A DNA stretch of 61,159 nucleotides from assembly GCA_015295985.1 (NCBI GenBank), contig DVDX01000021.1, forward strand, positions 1 through 61,159. The letters are read 5' to 3'. This stretch comes from Synechococcus sp. M44_DOE_062 (GTDB lineage: Bacteria > Cyanobacteriota > Cyanobacteriia > Thermostichales > Thermostichaceae). The position numbers and the translations under genes were made by a program. This document shows positions 34,383-42,887 of the stretch, piece after piece. The notes beneath the pieces were generated by a model. The model was not told the origin of the DNA. It worked only from the letters and a program-made list of their open reading frames with translations, and searched no databases. The first letter of the stretch is position 1; each line of letters begins with the position of its first letter.

Positions 34383-34997
34383 TTACACGAACATTTCCGC
34401 CAAGGTGAGAGCCCGCTCCGGCGGAACTGTGGGCAGGTCAACCTCGATCTCAGAAGAAGAGGGGGAAGGGGATTGGGCCTGAGAAGTGGCGCAGACAGCT
34501 TGTAGCTCTTGCCAGTAGGGGGCAAGCAACCCCTGCTGATCCGCCGGCAGGGATCCCTGCACCACCGCCTGCAACTGCTGGAGCGCTGTCGGCACCCCCA
34601 GGTGCCGTTCCATCACCCCACAAGTCCATTGCCGCAGGGGCAAGGGATCCCCTATCAACAGGCTCAGGCCCAGGGAGCGCAAACAAAAGGCCAATTGACG
34701 AGCCAAGAGGCGCTGAGCTGGGGTTAGAGAAGGTTCTGCCCCACCCGCCCCCCCTCTAGCGGGATTGCTGCCATGCAGCGCTGTCACGATGGGGCTGCCA
34801 ACGGTGGTTGAGGGGTGCTCCTGCTGTTGCAAAACCTTTTGGATCCAGGTCAGCTCCTGCTGCTGTAAGACCTGATAGAGTTCCAGCCGTTCTTGAAAAG
34901 AGAGAGAGTAGCGAATCAAATCTTGCAGATCATCGGGTGTTAGGTAATCCCCTTCTCGCTCGGCGATGCGCTCCGGCCAAGAGTGAAGGTCATCCAT
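34383..34997 (-). CDS. second phycobilisome-like protein of the PAP-type cluster
   Basis: A 204-residue paralogue of the preceding gene. The N-terminal block REGDYLTPDDLQDLIRYSLSFQERLELYQVLQQQE matches it, and RLLARQLAFCLRSLGLSLLIGDPLPLRQWTCGVMERHLGVP is a degenerate phycobiliprotein-type core. A Pro/Ser-rich stretch (SQAQSPSPSSSEIEVDLP) precedes a conserved-looking LTLAEMFV end. The ATG at 34997 was chosen over one at 35048. It is separated from its paralogue by 31 bp, consistent with tandem duplication in one transcript. Confidence 0.68.
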   Translation of the reverse strand: MDDLHSWPERIAEREGDYLTPDDLQDLIRYSLSFQERLELYQVLQQQELTWIQKVLQQQEHPSTTVGSPIVTALHGSNPARGGAGGAEPSLTPAQRLLARQLAFCLRSLGLSLLIGDPLPLRQWTCGVMERHLGVPTALQQLQAVVQGSLPADQQGLLAPYWQELQAVCATSQAQSPSPSSSEIEVDLPTVPPERALTLAEMFV

Positions 34998-35072
34998 GGG
35001 TGAAGTCTCCTTAGAGTATGGATTAGAGTACGGATCGAGAGAGCACAACTGAGAGCCCTGAACAAACCAGAG

Positions 35073-35354
35073 CTAGAGCAAAGCTCCGCCAAACAAGGCA
35101 GCAAAATCCTCAAGGGTAAAGGGATCCTCCGCCGGCAATTCCGGCAGCGGTTCTGAGCGTGGGCAGATACCCGACCAATTGAAGCCGGCAAAAAACTGTC
35201 CCACCGATTGGGCAAAGAGCATGGGGGACTGCGGCGGCGGCTCTTGAGCAAAGGGAGCCTTGGCCGGGGGTCGGTTATCCCAGTTCAACCCCTGCAAAAA
35301 GACCGCCAGCGGCTGGGTTAAGTCCAGATCGGTGTCTAAGTTGAAGGTGACCAT
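35073..35354 (-). CDS. small repeat protein of the PAP-type cluster (Slr0145/Slr0149-like)
   Basis: A 93-residue acidic protein with two copies of an aromatic motif, FLQGLNWDNRPP and FFAGFNWSGICP, separated by a proline-rich linker, and ending DPFTLEDFAALFGGALL. The [FL]xG[FL]NW motif recurs in small cyanobacterial proteins of the slr0144-slr0152 region. Role unknown. It lies between a V4R gene and the phycobilisome-like pair on the same strand. Confidence 0.65.
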   Translation of the reverse strand: MVTFNLDTDLDLTQPLAVFLQGLNWDNRPPAKAPFAQEPPPQSPMLFAQSVGQFFAGFNWSGICPRSEPLPELPAEDPFTLEDFAALFGGALL

Positions 35355-35413
35355 GGGCGTTTCTCCAAAGTGTCGAGGGATCCCAGAGAGCCTTCAAAAG
35401 CTACAAGCAAGCC

Positions 35414-36097
35414 TCACAACTGGTGCAAACGCTGCTCGATCTCGCGGGCGCTGGCCCCTTCGGTGATCCAAAAATTGGCGGCATCAATGCGTTCTTGCCC
35501 GCCCAATAGGAATTTGCAGTAGGTTTCCCCCATGGCGTAGCACTGAATCTCAATGCAGCCCAGTTCCCGTGAGGTCATGGCGGTGAAAAATCCGGCAAAC
35601 AAACCGGCATAGAGATGGCAAACCGGCTTGCCCACATCCCCAAGGGTGCGAGCCACCATTGAATCGAACAAGTTGATGAACAAAAACCCCTTCTGCTTGG
35701 ACTCGGTTTCCACCTCCCACTTGCCCCAGCCCTGAGCTGTAAAAGGCCACCACCAAGTCTCCAGCAAGAAAAGAAGGTTGGATTGCTTAACCCCAACCCC
35801 GTACTCCCGCTCGTACCACTTGGAGAAGTGCTTGGCATCGCGGGTGCCCCAATCCATCCCAATCGTGTACATCACCGCCGCCGAAGCATCCCCCACCTCC
35901 CGCTCCAAGCCTGTTTGCAAGCCTACAATAAAGTCTTCGCTCAACAGCAGATTTTGGGTGTTGTTCCAATCGATAATCGTTCCCTGATCTCGGTTGAAGC
36001 GGAAGAAATCGCGGTAACTGTAGTGAGCATGCTTGCCACGGCCCACAGGCATGGTGACTGCAGGACGGGGATCCGGTCGAGATGGAGTGGTGACCAT
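35414..36097 (-). CDS. V4R-domain protein, PAP-operon type (Slr0144-like)
   Basis: A 227-residue protein with YSYRDFFRFNRDQGTIIDWNNTQNLLLSEDFIVGLQTGLE, a predicted ligand-binding V4R fold, and its C-terminal hallmark FAGFFTAMTSRELGCIEIQCYAMGETYCKFLLGG. It matches Synechocystis Slr0144 in length and arrangement. By family knowledge the PAP operon products associate with photosystem II assembly. The gene follows the 2Fe-2S gene by 234 bp, so it may have its own promoter within 36098-36331, where an imperfect inverted repeat (TAGCTAAGC / CTTAGTCAGCTA) occurs. Confidence 0.8.
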   Translation of the reverse strand: MVTTPSRPDPRPAVTMPVGRGKHAHYSYRDFFRFNRDQGTIIDWNNTQNLLLSEDFIVGLQTGLEREVGDASAAVMYTIGMDWGTRDAKHFSKWYEREYGVGVKQSNLLFLLETWWWPFTAQGWGKWEVETESKQKGFLFINLFDSMVARTLGDVGKPVCHLYAGLFAGFFTAMTSRELGCIEIQCYAMGETYCKFLLGGQERIDAANFWITEGASAREIEQRLHQL

Positions 36098-36331
36098 GGC
36101 GCTCTCCTAACAAAAAACAGATGAGTCTAGATCGCGATGCAACAGGATTCGGTGGGATTTAAGGGATCGATAATCGAGTCAGCCAATGCAAATGGGCCAA
36201 TGAAATGAATAGCTAAGCATTTGATAAACTTAGTCAGCTATTCGAGGGATCCAACATTGTTCAACCCTTTTTTGGTCGTCTATAAGACAACACCTGCCGA
36301 ACTCAAGGGATCCCTGAACATCGACAATCCA

Positions 36332-36817
36332 TCAAACTTCCCGAGTTTGGGCAAGTGTACTGCCGATGATGCGGAAATCTTCATTTTCTAGCTGCTTAAC
36401 GGTAGAGCGAGTGATGATCTTGCCCTGCTCCACCAAAACTCTCCCCGTCCGCGGGTGCAACAGGTCTTGTTCAGCCCGCCGACCGATGAGCACTTCGATA
36501 TCTTTCAGAGAGTTCACGTACATTCCCGGCGGCAGCTCCACCACCACGCCATCGGAAACCACCCTGGCCTGGCAGGCCAGACGAGAATTGCTGCGGGCGC
36601 TGGTGATCACTTCCAGAGTTTTTGCTTCGCGGGGGGTGATGGGGGTGAGACTATCCATCCCCTCTTTCACGTAAACATGACAGGTGGCACAGATGCCGCG
36701 ACCACTACATTCCCGCGAGACATGCAGCTCCTCCGACAAAATGGCCGACAGAAGATTGCTGTAGGTATCGACCTCTGAGACGCGAGATAAAGGCTCTAGC
36801 CGGATTTGTTTAACCAT
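36332..36817 (-). CDS. 2Fe-2S ferredoxin-like protein (Slr0148-like)
   Basis: Electron carrier of 161 residues. The cluster ligands are in SRECSGRGICATCHVYV (C-x4-C-x2-C) with the fourth cysteine in RLACQARVV, a plant-type/adrenodoxin-type arrangement. The C-terminal 50 residues (VLVEQGKIITRSTVKQLENEDFRIIGSTLAQ) extend past the ferredoxin fold. The ATG at 36817 gives the usual VKQIRLEPL start; a start at 36847 is possible. In Synechocystis slr0148 belongs to the PAP operon, matching its place at the head of this cluster. Confidence 0.82.
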   Translation of the reverse strand: MVKQIRLEPLSRVSEVDTYSNLLSAILSEELHVSRECSGRGICATCHVYVKEGMDSLTPITPREAKTLEVITSARSNSRLACQARVVSDGVVVELPPGMYVNSLKDIEVLIGRRAEQDLLHPRTGRVLVEQGKIITRSTVKQLENEDFRIIGSTLAQTREV

Positions 36818-37399
36818 AGATGGGATCCAAACGCTAAGGGCAGGCAAGAAACCCCGGCGGGCAAGATCGACTGCAAAAGCAACGCAAACAAATTACAACA
36901 ATTAACTCCCTTCCCTGCAGTCCTTCTGCAGGTCTACGGCAACACCTGATTTCCCAGTCGATTAAAGTTAAATGTAGGTCAACTCAGATGATGAGTCCCG
37001 CACAAGCGACTCTGGGGAAGGCTATATTCTTATTTTGGATTTGGATCAGGTCACTCCGGATGGAAATGTTATAATCCTTAACTACGAATAAACACGGAAT
37101 CTTTTTTCGCCCAGAAAGCCACAAAGTGAAATCACGTAAATCAGAGCCAACGACAATCCTTTTGTAAATATTTATCGCGGATCTACGTCGGTTGTTCTAT
37201 TGGCAAGGTAAATCTTAAGTAGGCTCTTCACAGTCTTTTGTTGGCAGTTTTGTTGCAGAGAGATGTGCTGAAGTCCGCCGTAAAAGCATATCGAGCCATT
37301 TGCTATTCCCTTCACAATTTCTTTAAAGTAGTCCCTCATTTTGTCTGTAAATTGATCTTTTTTTGTTTTTGTTGACTTCGTCGATTGGGAGCTAGGGTT
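36818..37399 (+). promoter_or_regulatory. AT-rich intergenic region upstream of the linker gene
   Basis: No gene is seen in these 582 bp between divergent genes. A CCTGCAG-TCCTT-CTGCAGG hairpin sits near 36916-36934, and TATAAT-like boxes occur near 37069. Several T runs (37360-37375) precede the linker start. It probably holds the promoters of both flanking genes and a long 5' leader, but no specific regulator site could be named. Confidence 0.4.
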
Positions 37400-38089
37400 A
37401 TGGAATCGCGCCAGCGCCGGCAGGATCCGCAAGCGTTGCAAAACCTGTTGCGGGCCGCCTATCAGCAGCTTTTGGAACGCCAGCCCTACCAGCACGAGAA
37501 AACGGGAGAGCTGGAGAAAATCGAGCAGGACTTTCTCCGCGGGCGGATTGGGATCAAACGTTTGGTTCGCCAAATCGGGGGATCCCGTCTTTATCAGCGG
37601 CTGTTTTTCAGTACCGGCTGCAACACCCGCTGTGTAGAGCAGGGTTTCAAGCACTTTTTGGGGCGGGCCCCGGCTAGCAAGGAGGAGGTGGCCACCTACC
37701 ACAACATCTTGGTTCACCAGGGCTTTCAAGCCATGGTCAATGCCTTTATCGACTCTGAGGAATACCGCCACCATTTCGGCAACGACCATCTGCCGCAACC
37801 CCGTCAACGGCTGAGCGGCCACCCCCCCTTGGCCTACTTATTGACGGATCAGATGAACCGGCGCCAAGAGCTGGCATTCGCGACAGGGGTGCAGAGCACT
37901 TTGCAGGGATCCTCACTGTTGCACAGTTTGGCAGCGACGTCAGTTGGGGATCCCTCAGGCGCTCCTGTTGGGGAGAAAGTCGAGGGTGTAGGCTTGTCTC
38001 ACATCCAAGTTGGCTTCTGCCGTTCCCAAGGCAACCATCTCCTGGAAGTAGGTTTGCCAGCGCTGGTGGGTCATGGCCCCAATCCCTAG
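37400..38089 (+). CDS. phycobilisome linker-domain protein with aberrant C-terminus
   Basis: Residues about 1-130 form a phycobilisome linker (Pfam PBS_linker-type) domain: LLRAAYQQLLERQPYQHEKTGELEKIEQDFLRGRIGIKRLVRQI, SRLYQRLFF, KHFLGRAPASKEEVATYHNILVHQGFQAMVNAFIDSEEYRHHFG. Such domains organise phycobiliproteins into rods or attach rods to the core. The ATG at 37400 has GGAG upstream. After residue 155 the protein reads through a dispersed repeat (37877-37904) and then through the antisense of the next gene, so the last 65 residues look non-native. Its normal stop was probably lost. Confidence 0.78.
   Translation: MESRQRRQDPQALQNLLRAAYQQLLERQPYQHEKTGELEKIEQDFLRGRIGIKRLVRQIGGSRLYQRLFFSTGCNTRCVEQGFKHFLGRAPASKEEVATYHNILVHQGFQAMVNAFIDSEEYRHHFGNDHLPQPRQRLSGHPPLAYLLTDQMNRRQELAFATGVQSTLQGSSLLHSLAATSVGDPSGAPVGEKVEGVGLSHIQVGFCRSQGNHLLEVGLPALVGHGPNP
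37877..37904 (-). repeat. dispersed repeat, family B, inside the linker gene
   Basis: Plus-strand TTCGCGACAGGGGTGCAGAG plus CACTTTGC is a copy of the element whose other orientation reads AGTGCTCCGCACCGCTGTCG. It marks the point where the linker protein loses similarity to its family. A sister copy lies at 39178-39203. Confidence 0.65.
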
Positions 38090-39055
38090 GGTGGCCGCGT
38101 CTCCTGAGGTGAGAATGCCGTAGTCTTTCAAAGCTTGGCGGCTGTAGGCCAAGAGGGCCTCGCTCATGTTGGGGTTGTCTTGCCGGATGAGGCGGTTGCC
38201 GGGGCGGGGATCCTCCAGGTAGCTGTGCCATCCCTGAATGGAGGCGGCCACAAATTTTTGCACTTGCTCAGGATGGTCTTCGGCAAAGCGGCGGGTGGTC
38301 TCCAGGGTGGTGGCGTAGGGGGAATAGCCGTAGTCGGCCAGCAGAAAGACGACGGGATCAAATCCCCCTTCCTGGCGCACGCGGAATGGCTCGGCGGTCA
38401 CATAGCCCTGCTGAGCAGAATATTTGTCCAGCAAGAAGGGGGTGAGGCTGAGGTTGTAGGGGCGTTTTTGCTCGTCGCTGAAGCCAAACTTGGCCCGCAA
38501 AAAAGGCCAGTAGGTGAGGTTGGCTCCCGGTGACACCCAGATGGGCTTACCCCGCAGATCCTCTAGCCGCTCGATGCCCACTCCCGGATGGGCCAACAAA
38601 CATTGGGGATCCTTCTGAAAAAAGGCGGCCACTGTCACCAATGGGATCCCAGCTTGCAGAGCCGCCAAGGCGTCGGGGCTGGAGCCAAGGACAAAATCTG
38701 CCGCTCCCCCTGCCAGCAGTTGCAGCACGTTGACTGCCGCTCCCCCCATGCGGATTTCCACTTGCAGGCCATAGTCGGCATAAATGCCGGTGGCCAAGGC
38801 TTGGTAGAACCCGCCGTGTTCCGCTTCCGCATACCAGTTGGTCACCAACCGCAGAGGCCGGGATCTCTCCGCTCGCGCTACTTGGATGGAGTCCTTGCGA
38901 AGGGAAGAAGTAAGAGGGTGGAGGAGAGAGGTCGTCTTTCCTCTTGGCTCTCCGCTTTCTCCTTGAGTTGGGGATCCCCCTCCCACCGCCAACAGGGCGG
39001 CTCCATTAGCCAGAAAACGCCGTCGGGGCCAACGCTCGCCGGTTGTACCAGACAT
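37955..39055 (-). CDS. Tat-exported ABC substrate-binding protein (NMT1/SsuA/ThiY-like)
   Basis: A 366-residue solute-binding protein with a twin-arginine signal (RWPRRRFLANGAALLAVGGG). The NMT1/THI5-like domain starts RLVTNWYAEAEHGGFYQALATGIYADYGL, followed by GAADFVLGSSPDALAAL and LLAHPGVGIERLEDLRGKPIWVSPG. The opening pattern fits pyrimidine-precursor or nitrate/sulfonate/taurine-type binders; ThiY-like is my best guess. No permease or ATPase genes are adjacent, so partners must lie elsewhere. Residues about 53-68 (KDSIQVARAERSRPL) are encoded by a diverged dispersed repeat. It overlaps the convergent linker gene by 135 bp. Confidence 0.8.
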   Translation of the reverse strand: MSGTTGERWPRRRFLANGAALLAVGGGSPTQGESGEPRGKTTSLLHPLTSSLRKDSIQVARAERSRPLRLVTNWYAEAEHGGFYQALATGIYADYGLQVEIRMGGAAVNVLQLLAGGAADFVLGSSPDALAALQAGIPLVTVAAFFQKDPQCLLAHPGVGIERLEDLRGKPIWVSPGANLTYWPFLRAKFGFSDEQKRPYNLSLTPFLLDKYSAQQGYVTAEPFRVRQEGGFDPVVFLLADYGYSPYATTLETTRRFAEDHPEQVQKFVAASIQGWHSYLEDPRPGNRLIRQDNPNMSEALLAYSRQALKDYGILTSGDAATLGIGAMTHQRWQTYFQEMVALGTAEANLDVRQAYTLDFLPNRSA

Positions 39056-39311
39056 GGTTCAGGGATCCCTTGGTCAATCCGTCGGAAGTTGGAAAGCTTT
39101 TTTCAGCCTATCGCAGGTGAGGGTTGCAGCGATCGTTGATGGGCAACTGCCTTATCGCTAGGCGACACTTTCGCCAACACGCCAGGGGTGCAGAGCACTT
39201 TGGCCGGTCAATCTCGGTTGGATAGGCGGGATCTCAGACAGGGGCTCCACTTTTGCGGCAGGATCACTACAACGGGATCCAGATCCGCAAAAAAGAAGTG
39301 GTAGATCCGGT

Positions 39312-40847
39312 ATGGGTAAGGTGTATTTGCTGGGGGCTGGGCTGGGCGGGCGGGCGGGTCTGACGCAAGGGGCGCTCGAGATTCTGCGGCAGGCTGACGC
39401 AGTTTGGATTGACGAACTGGTGGATGAGCGTTTGTTGGCGGAGTTGCCCCCGCAGGCGCAGGTGTGGCGGCGTTCGGGAGAAGCAGGTTTGCAGCAGGGT
39501 ATCCTCTGGTTGATTCAGGGCTGTCGGGAAGGCAAGCAGGTGGTTCACCTTAAGTCAGGGGATCCGCTGATCTTTGGCCGCACCCGCGAAGAGATCCAAG
39601 CCCTCAGGGAGGCGGGCTGTCCGTTTGAGATTTGGCCGGGGCTGTCTTCGGCGCTGGCTGGCCCCTTTTGGGCAGGGATCCCGTTAACGGATAAATACTT
39701 GAGCCGTGCTTTTGCCGTTCTCACCGCCCACGAGCTGGAAGCTCTGCCCTGGGGTGCTCTGGCCCAGTTGGATACTTTGGTGATTTTGATGGGATCCCGG
39801 CAGCGACAGCACATTGGCGCACGGCTGATGGAGTCTGGGATCCCGGCAGACCGACCGGTGGCTGTGATCTGGGGAGCGGGGCAGGCAGAGCAACAGGTGT
39901 GGGTAGGCACCTTGGCGGAGCTGCAGCAGGAGGCGGGTCAGGCGAAGTTGCCGGGTCTGCTGGTGGTCGGGGAGGTGATCCGGTTGCGGCAGGACTTTTT
40001 GCCGGGGATCCCTCCTTTGCCTGCGTTGGCTCCTCTGGCAGGCAAGACGGTTCTCGTCACCCGTTCCGAGGGGCAATCCCCAGCTTTTCGGGAGCTGCTA
40101 CAGGCCCAGGGAGCGCGGGTGCTGGAAATGCCCACCCTGGTGATCCAACCGCCTAGCAGTTGGGATCCCTTGGATGCCGCCATTGCCCACCTGGGCCAAT
40201 TCAACTGGCTGTTGCTGACTTCGGCCAACGGGGTGCAGGCTTTCTTTGAGCGGTTGCACCGGCAGGGTCGGGACAGTCGGGCTCTCCACCCCGTACAAGT
40301 GGCGGTGGTGGGATCCAAAACGGCTTCCGTGCTCGCCCAGTACGGCATCCATCCCGATCTCATGCCCCAAGAGTTTATGGCCGAGGCCCTGCTCCAAGTT
40401 TGGCCGGAGCCGATCCCAGGGCAGCGGATTCTCTTTCCCAGGGTGGAGTCGGGGGGCCGGGAGGAAGTGGTGCAGGGGTTGCGGCAGCGAGGGGCAGAGG
40501 TGGTGGAGGTGGCTGCCTATCAATCTGCCTGTCCGGCGACGGCGGATCCCCAGGTGGTGGAGGCTCTAAAGGCTCATCAGGTGGATATCTTCACCTTTGC
40601 CAGCTCCAAGACGGTGCAGCATTTTGCCCACTTGATCCAGCAGGCAGGACTGGGCCCAGAGGTGTGGGATCCGCCGGTGCAGATTGCCGCCATTGGCCCC
40701 AAAACCGCCGAAACCTGCAAAGCCGTATTCGGTCGGGTGGACATCGAAGCGCAGGAGTATACTTTGGAAGGATTGGTGGCAGCCCTCATCCATCACGTTC
40801 GCGGCCCAAGGGCTCCTCTATCGCGACAGCGGTGCGGAGCACTTTAA
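39312..40847 (+). CDS. cobA-hemD: fused uroporphyrinogen-III methyltransferase / uroporphyrinogen-III synthase
   Basis: Bifunctional tetrapyrrole enzyme of 511 residues. Residues 1-235 are the SAM-dependent methyltransferase (CobA/SUMT) that starts the siroheme and cobalamin branch: KVYLLGAGLGG, VHLKSGDPLIFGRTREE and LLVVGEVIRLR. Residues about 245-495 are HemD, which cyclises hydroxymethylbilane: KTVLVTRSEGQSPAFRELL, LLTSANGVQAFF, VAVVGSKTASVL, FTFASSKTVQHF and AAIGPKTAETC. Such fusions occur in several bacteria. The last residues SRQRCGAL and the TAA are encoded by a family B repeat. Confidence 0.9.
   Translation: MGKVYLLGAGLGGRAGLTQGALEILRQADAVWIDELVDERLLAELPPQAQVWRRSGEAGLQQGILWLIQGCREGKQVVHLKSGDPLIFGRTREEIQALREAGCPFEIWPGLSSALAGPFWAGIPLTDKYLSRAFAVLTAHELEALPWGALAQLDTLVILMGSRQRQHIGARLMESGIPADRPVAVIWGAGQAEQQVWVGTLAELQQEAGQAKLPGLLVVGEVIRLRQDFLPGIPPLPALAPLAGKTVLVTRSEGQSPAFRELLQAQGARVLEMPTLVIQPPSSWDPLDAAIAHLGQFNWLLLTSANGVQAFFERLHRQGRDSRALHPVQVAVVGSKTASVLAQYGIHPDLMPQEFMAEALLQVWPEPIPGQRILFPRVESGGREEVVQGLRQRGAEVVEVAAYQSACPATADPQVVEALKAHQVDIFTFASSKTVQHFAHLIQQAGLGPEVWDPPVQIAAIGPKTAETCKAVFGRVDIEAQEYTLEGLVAALIHHVRGPRAPLSRQRCGAL
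40821..40845 (-). repeat. dispersed repeat, family B, forming the HemD C-terminus
   Basis: Plus-strand TCGCGACAGCGGTGCGGAGC plus ACTTT; the reverse reads AGTGCTCCGCACCGCTGTCG. It encodes the final residues of the CobA-HemD protein and two bases of its stop codon. Confidence 0.72.
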
Positions 40848-40910
40848 TGAACCCGCCCATGCCGCCCGCGTCAGCCAGCCGGGCATCCCAAGCAGACACA
40901 CCCAGACACC

Positions 40911-41735
40911 ATGTGGCAGACGGCCAAGCTCTACGAAGACATCCTTTACGAAAAAACGGATGGCATTGCCAAGATCACCATCAACCGTCCCCACAAGCGC
41001 AACGCCTTTCGCCCTAAGACCATTGCCGAGCTGATCGATGCGTTTGCCGATGTGCGAGAGGATCCCCGTATCGGGGTGGTGTTGTTGACCGGGGCAGGGC
41101 CCCACAGCGACGGCAAGTATGCCTTTTGTGCCGGTGGGGATCAAAGCGTACGGGGCGAGGCTGGCTATCTGGATGAGGCCGGGATCCCTCGCCTAAATGT
41201 GTTGGACTTGCAGCGCATCATCCGCTCCTTGCCCAAGGTGGTAATTGCCCTGGTGGCAGGCTATGCCATCGGGGGTGGCCATGTTTTGCATCTCATCTGC
41301 GACCTAACCATCGCCGCCGATAATGCCATCTTTGGGCAAACTGGCCCCAGGGTGGGTAGCTTCGACGGGGGCTTTGGGGCTGCCTACCTAGCACGAGTGG
41401 TGGGACAAAAAAAAGCCCGCGAGATTTGGTTCCTCTGCCGTCAATACACCGCAGCCCAAGCCCTGGAGATGGGTCTGGTGAATGCAGTAGTGCCGGTGGA
41501 AGAGCTGGAAGCCGAAGGGATCCGCTGGGCGCAAGAGATTCTCCAGCACAGCCCCCTGGCCATCCGCTGCCTCAAAGCCGCCTTTAATGCCGACTGCGAT
41601 GGGCAGGTGGGGCTGCAGGAGCTGGCCGGAGATGCGACGTTGCTGTTCTACATGACCGAAGAAGCTGCCGAGGGCAAGCGCGCCTTTCTGGAAAAGCGCC
41701 CCCCCAACTTCCGCCAGTTTCCCTGGCTACCCTAG
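40911..41735 (+). CDS. menB: 1,4-dihydroxy-2-naphthoyl-CoA synthase MenB
   Basis: Crotonase-fold enzyme of phylloquinone (vitamin K1) synthesis, needed for the photosystem I A1 cofactor. It closes the ring of o-succinylbenzoyl-CoA. Motifs: [99 protein letters not shown] and a NFRQFPWLP end, all typical of MenB over other enoyl-CoA hydratases. At 274 residues it has the standard length. Confidence 0.95.
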   Translation: MWQTAKLYEDILYEKTDGIAKITINRPHKRNAFRPKTIAELIDAFADVREDPRIGVVLLTGAGPHSDGKYAFCAGGDQSVRGEAGYLDEAGIPRLNVLDLQRIIRSLPKVVIALVAGYAIGGGHVLHLICDLTIAADNAIFGQTGPRVGSFDGGFGAAYLARVVGQKKAREIWFLCRQYTAAQALEMGLVNAVVPVEELEAEGIRWAQEILQHSPLAIRCLKAAFNADCDGQVGLQELAGDATLLFYMTEEAAEGKRAFLEKRPPNFRQFPWLP

Positions 41736-41738
41736 GTT

Positions 41739-41861
41739 GTGTTGATCTTCTGGTATCCGGCCTACGAGAATCGCAAGACTCGGCATCTGGTGATTGCTCG
41801 ACTGGATCGCTTTTCTCAACAACTGAAACGCCTTAAGAGCAACAGTTGCGGCCTAGAGTGA
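41739..41861 (+). other. short unassigned reading frame after menB
   Basis: A 40-codon frame from GTG at 41739 (LIFWYPAYENRKTRHLVIARLDRFSQQLKRLKSNSCGLE) lies directly behind the menB stop. The composition looks protein-like, but it has no ribosome binding site and matches nothing I know. It may be a fragment of a lost gene. Confidence 0.25.
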
Positions 41862-41904
41862 ACTCGACGCAGACAAGACAGAGCAAATCAGGACACTGAA
41901 GGTC

Positions 41905-42744
41905 TCACTCCGGCAGGCGAGCAAAGCTGACCCCTCGGTAGTAGTAGGCCAAAATTTGGCGGTAAGTCCAGCCTCGGCGGGCCAATTCTTGAGCGCCCCA
42001 CTGGCTCATGCCAATGCCATGCCCAAACTTGGGATAGGGGCTGACATCCGGTAAGCTTATCAAATAAGGGATCCCACTCACCCCGACGGTTTGGCCACCG
42101 CTGCTGGCGCTGTACATGGCATTGACAAACTGACCCCCATACACCATGACCACACCACGGGTGGCCTGCGTTGCTTCCAGGGCGGCTGCCGACCGCTGGG
42201 AAAGCCCCCGGTACACCTGGGAGCGAGTATCGCTAAACACATCAAACCAACCGCGGGAATTGCGATGGTAGAGAACGTAGCTGCGGGCCGCCACCGCCTG
42301 CGCCTTCAGGGCCTCTGGGAGAAAACGGGATCCCATTTCTGCATCCACCACACTGGCCACATAGTCTTCCAGATCCACGTAGTTGATGGCCATCACCAGG
42401 TTGTACCCGGTCAAGAGCACCTTGCCGGAGTACCAGCGGCCATTCACCGCCACTAGGCCGCCCTCCTGAGGTTCGATGAACAGCACCGGGTCAACCACCC
42501 CATGCAGCCGCACCCCTCGAAGGCCGGGCTGAGCCAAAAACCCTTGCATAGGGGGTAGCTCCGCCAGCACCTCTCCCCGACCGTTGATCAATTGGGCAGG
42601 GAGAGAAACTCCTACCACCAGGGGGGCAGTGGTATGGGCCAATTGCACTCGCACTGTCACCCCCCAGACGGCTTCCACCCATCCCCAGAAGGCACTGACC
42701 ACCAGGGATCCCATCACGGCAAGCCAATGCCGCGCTTCCATCAT
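41905..42744 (-). CDS. SpoIID/LytB domain protein
   Basis: Exported protein of about 279 residues from the ATG at 42744, with a signal segment (HWLAVMGSLVVSAFWGWVEAVWG). The SpoIID domain follows: GYNLVMAINYVDLEDYVASVVDAEMGSRFLPEALKAQAVAARSYVLYHR, then TRGVVMVYGGQFVNAMYSASSGGQT and GHGIGMSQWGAQELARRGWTYRQILAYYYRGV. SpoIID is a peptidoglycan lytic transglycosylase in sporulation; cyanobacterial homologues are presumed envelope enzymes. The catalytic Glu of AEMG is present. A TTG at 42780 is an alternative start. Confidence 0.9.
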   Translation of the reverse strand: MMEARHWLAVMGSLVVSAFWGWVEAVWGVTVRVQLAHTTAPLVVGVSLPAQLINGRGEVLAELPPMQGFLAQPGLRGVRLHGVVDPVLFIEPQEGGLVAVNGRWYSGKVLLTGYNLVMAINYVDLEDYVASVVDAEMGSRFLPEALKAQAVAARSYVLYHRNSRGWFDVFSDTRSQVYRGLSQRSAAALEATQATRGVVMVYGGQFVNAMYSASSGGQTVGVSGIPYLISLPDVSPYPKFGHGIGMSQWGAQELARRGWTYRQILAYYYRGVSFARLPE

Positions 42745-42887
42745 CCGTACCCAGAGTTGCTTTTTGTACACCAACTCCAACCTAGGATAGGGCGAATTTC
42801 CGGAAATGGGCTGGTTGGTTGGCAGAAATTGCAGAGAGCTTAAGTCTCCATTACATGCGGAGCATGGGGGATCTATGGGGATCTATC

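Noticed and set aside
37172-37822. Minus-strand frame of 216 codons over the linker gene and its leader
   Set aside because: It lies antisense to the recognised linker domain and has no homology signals.
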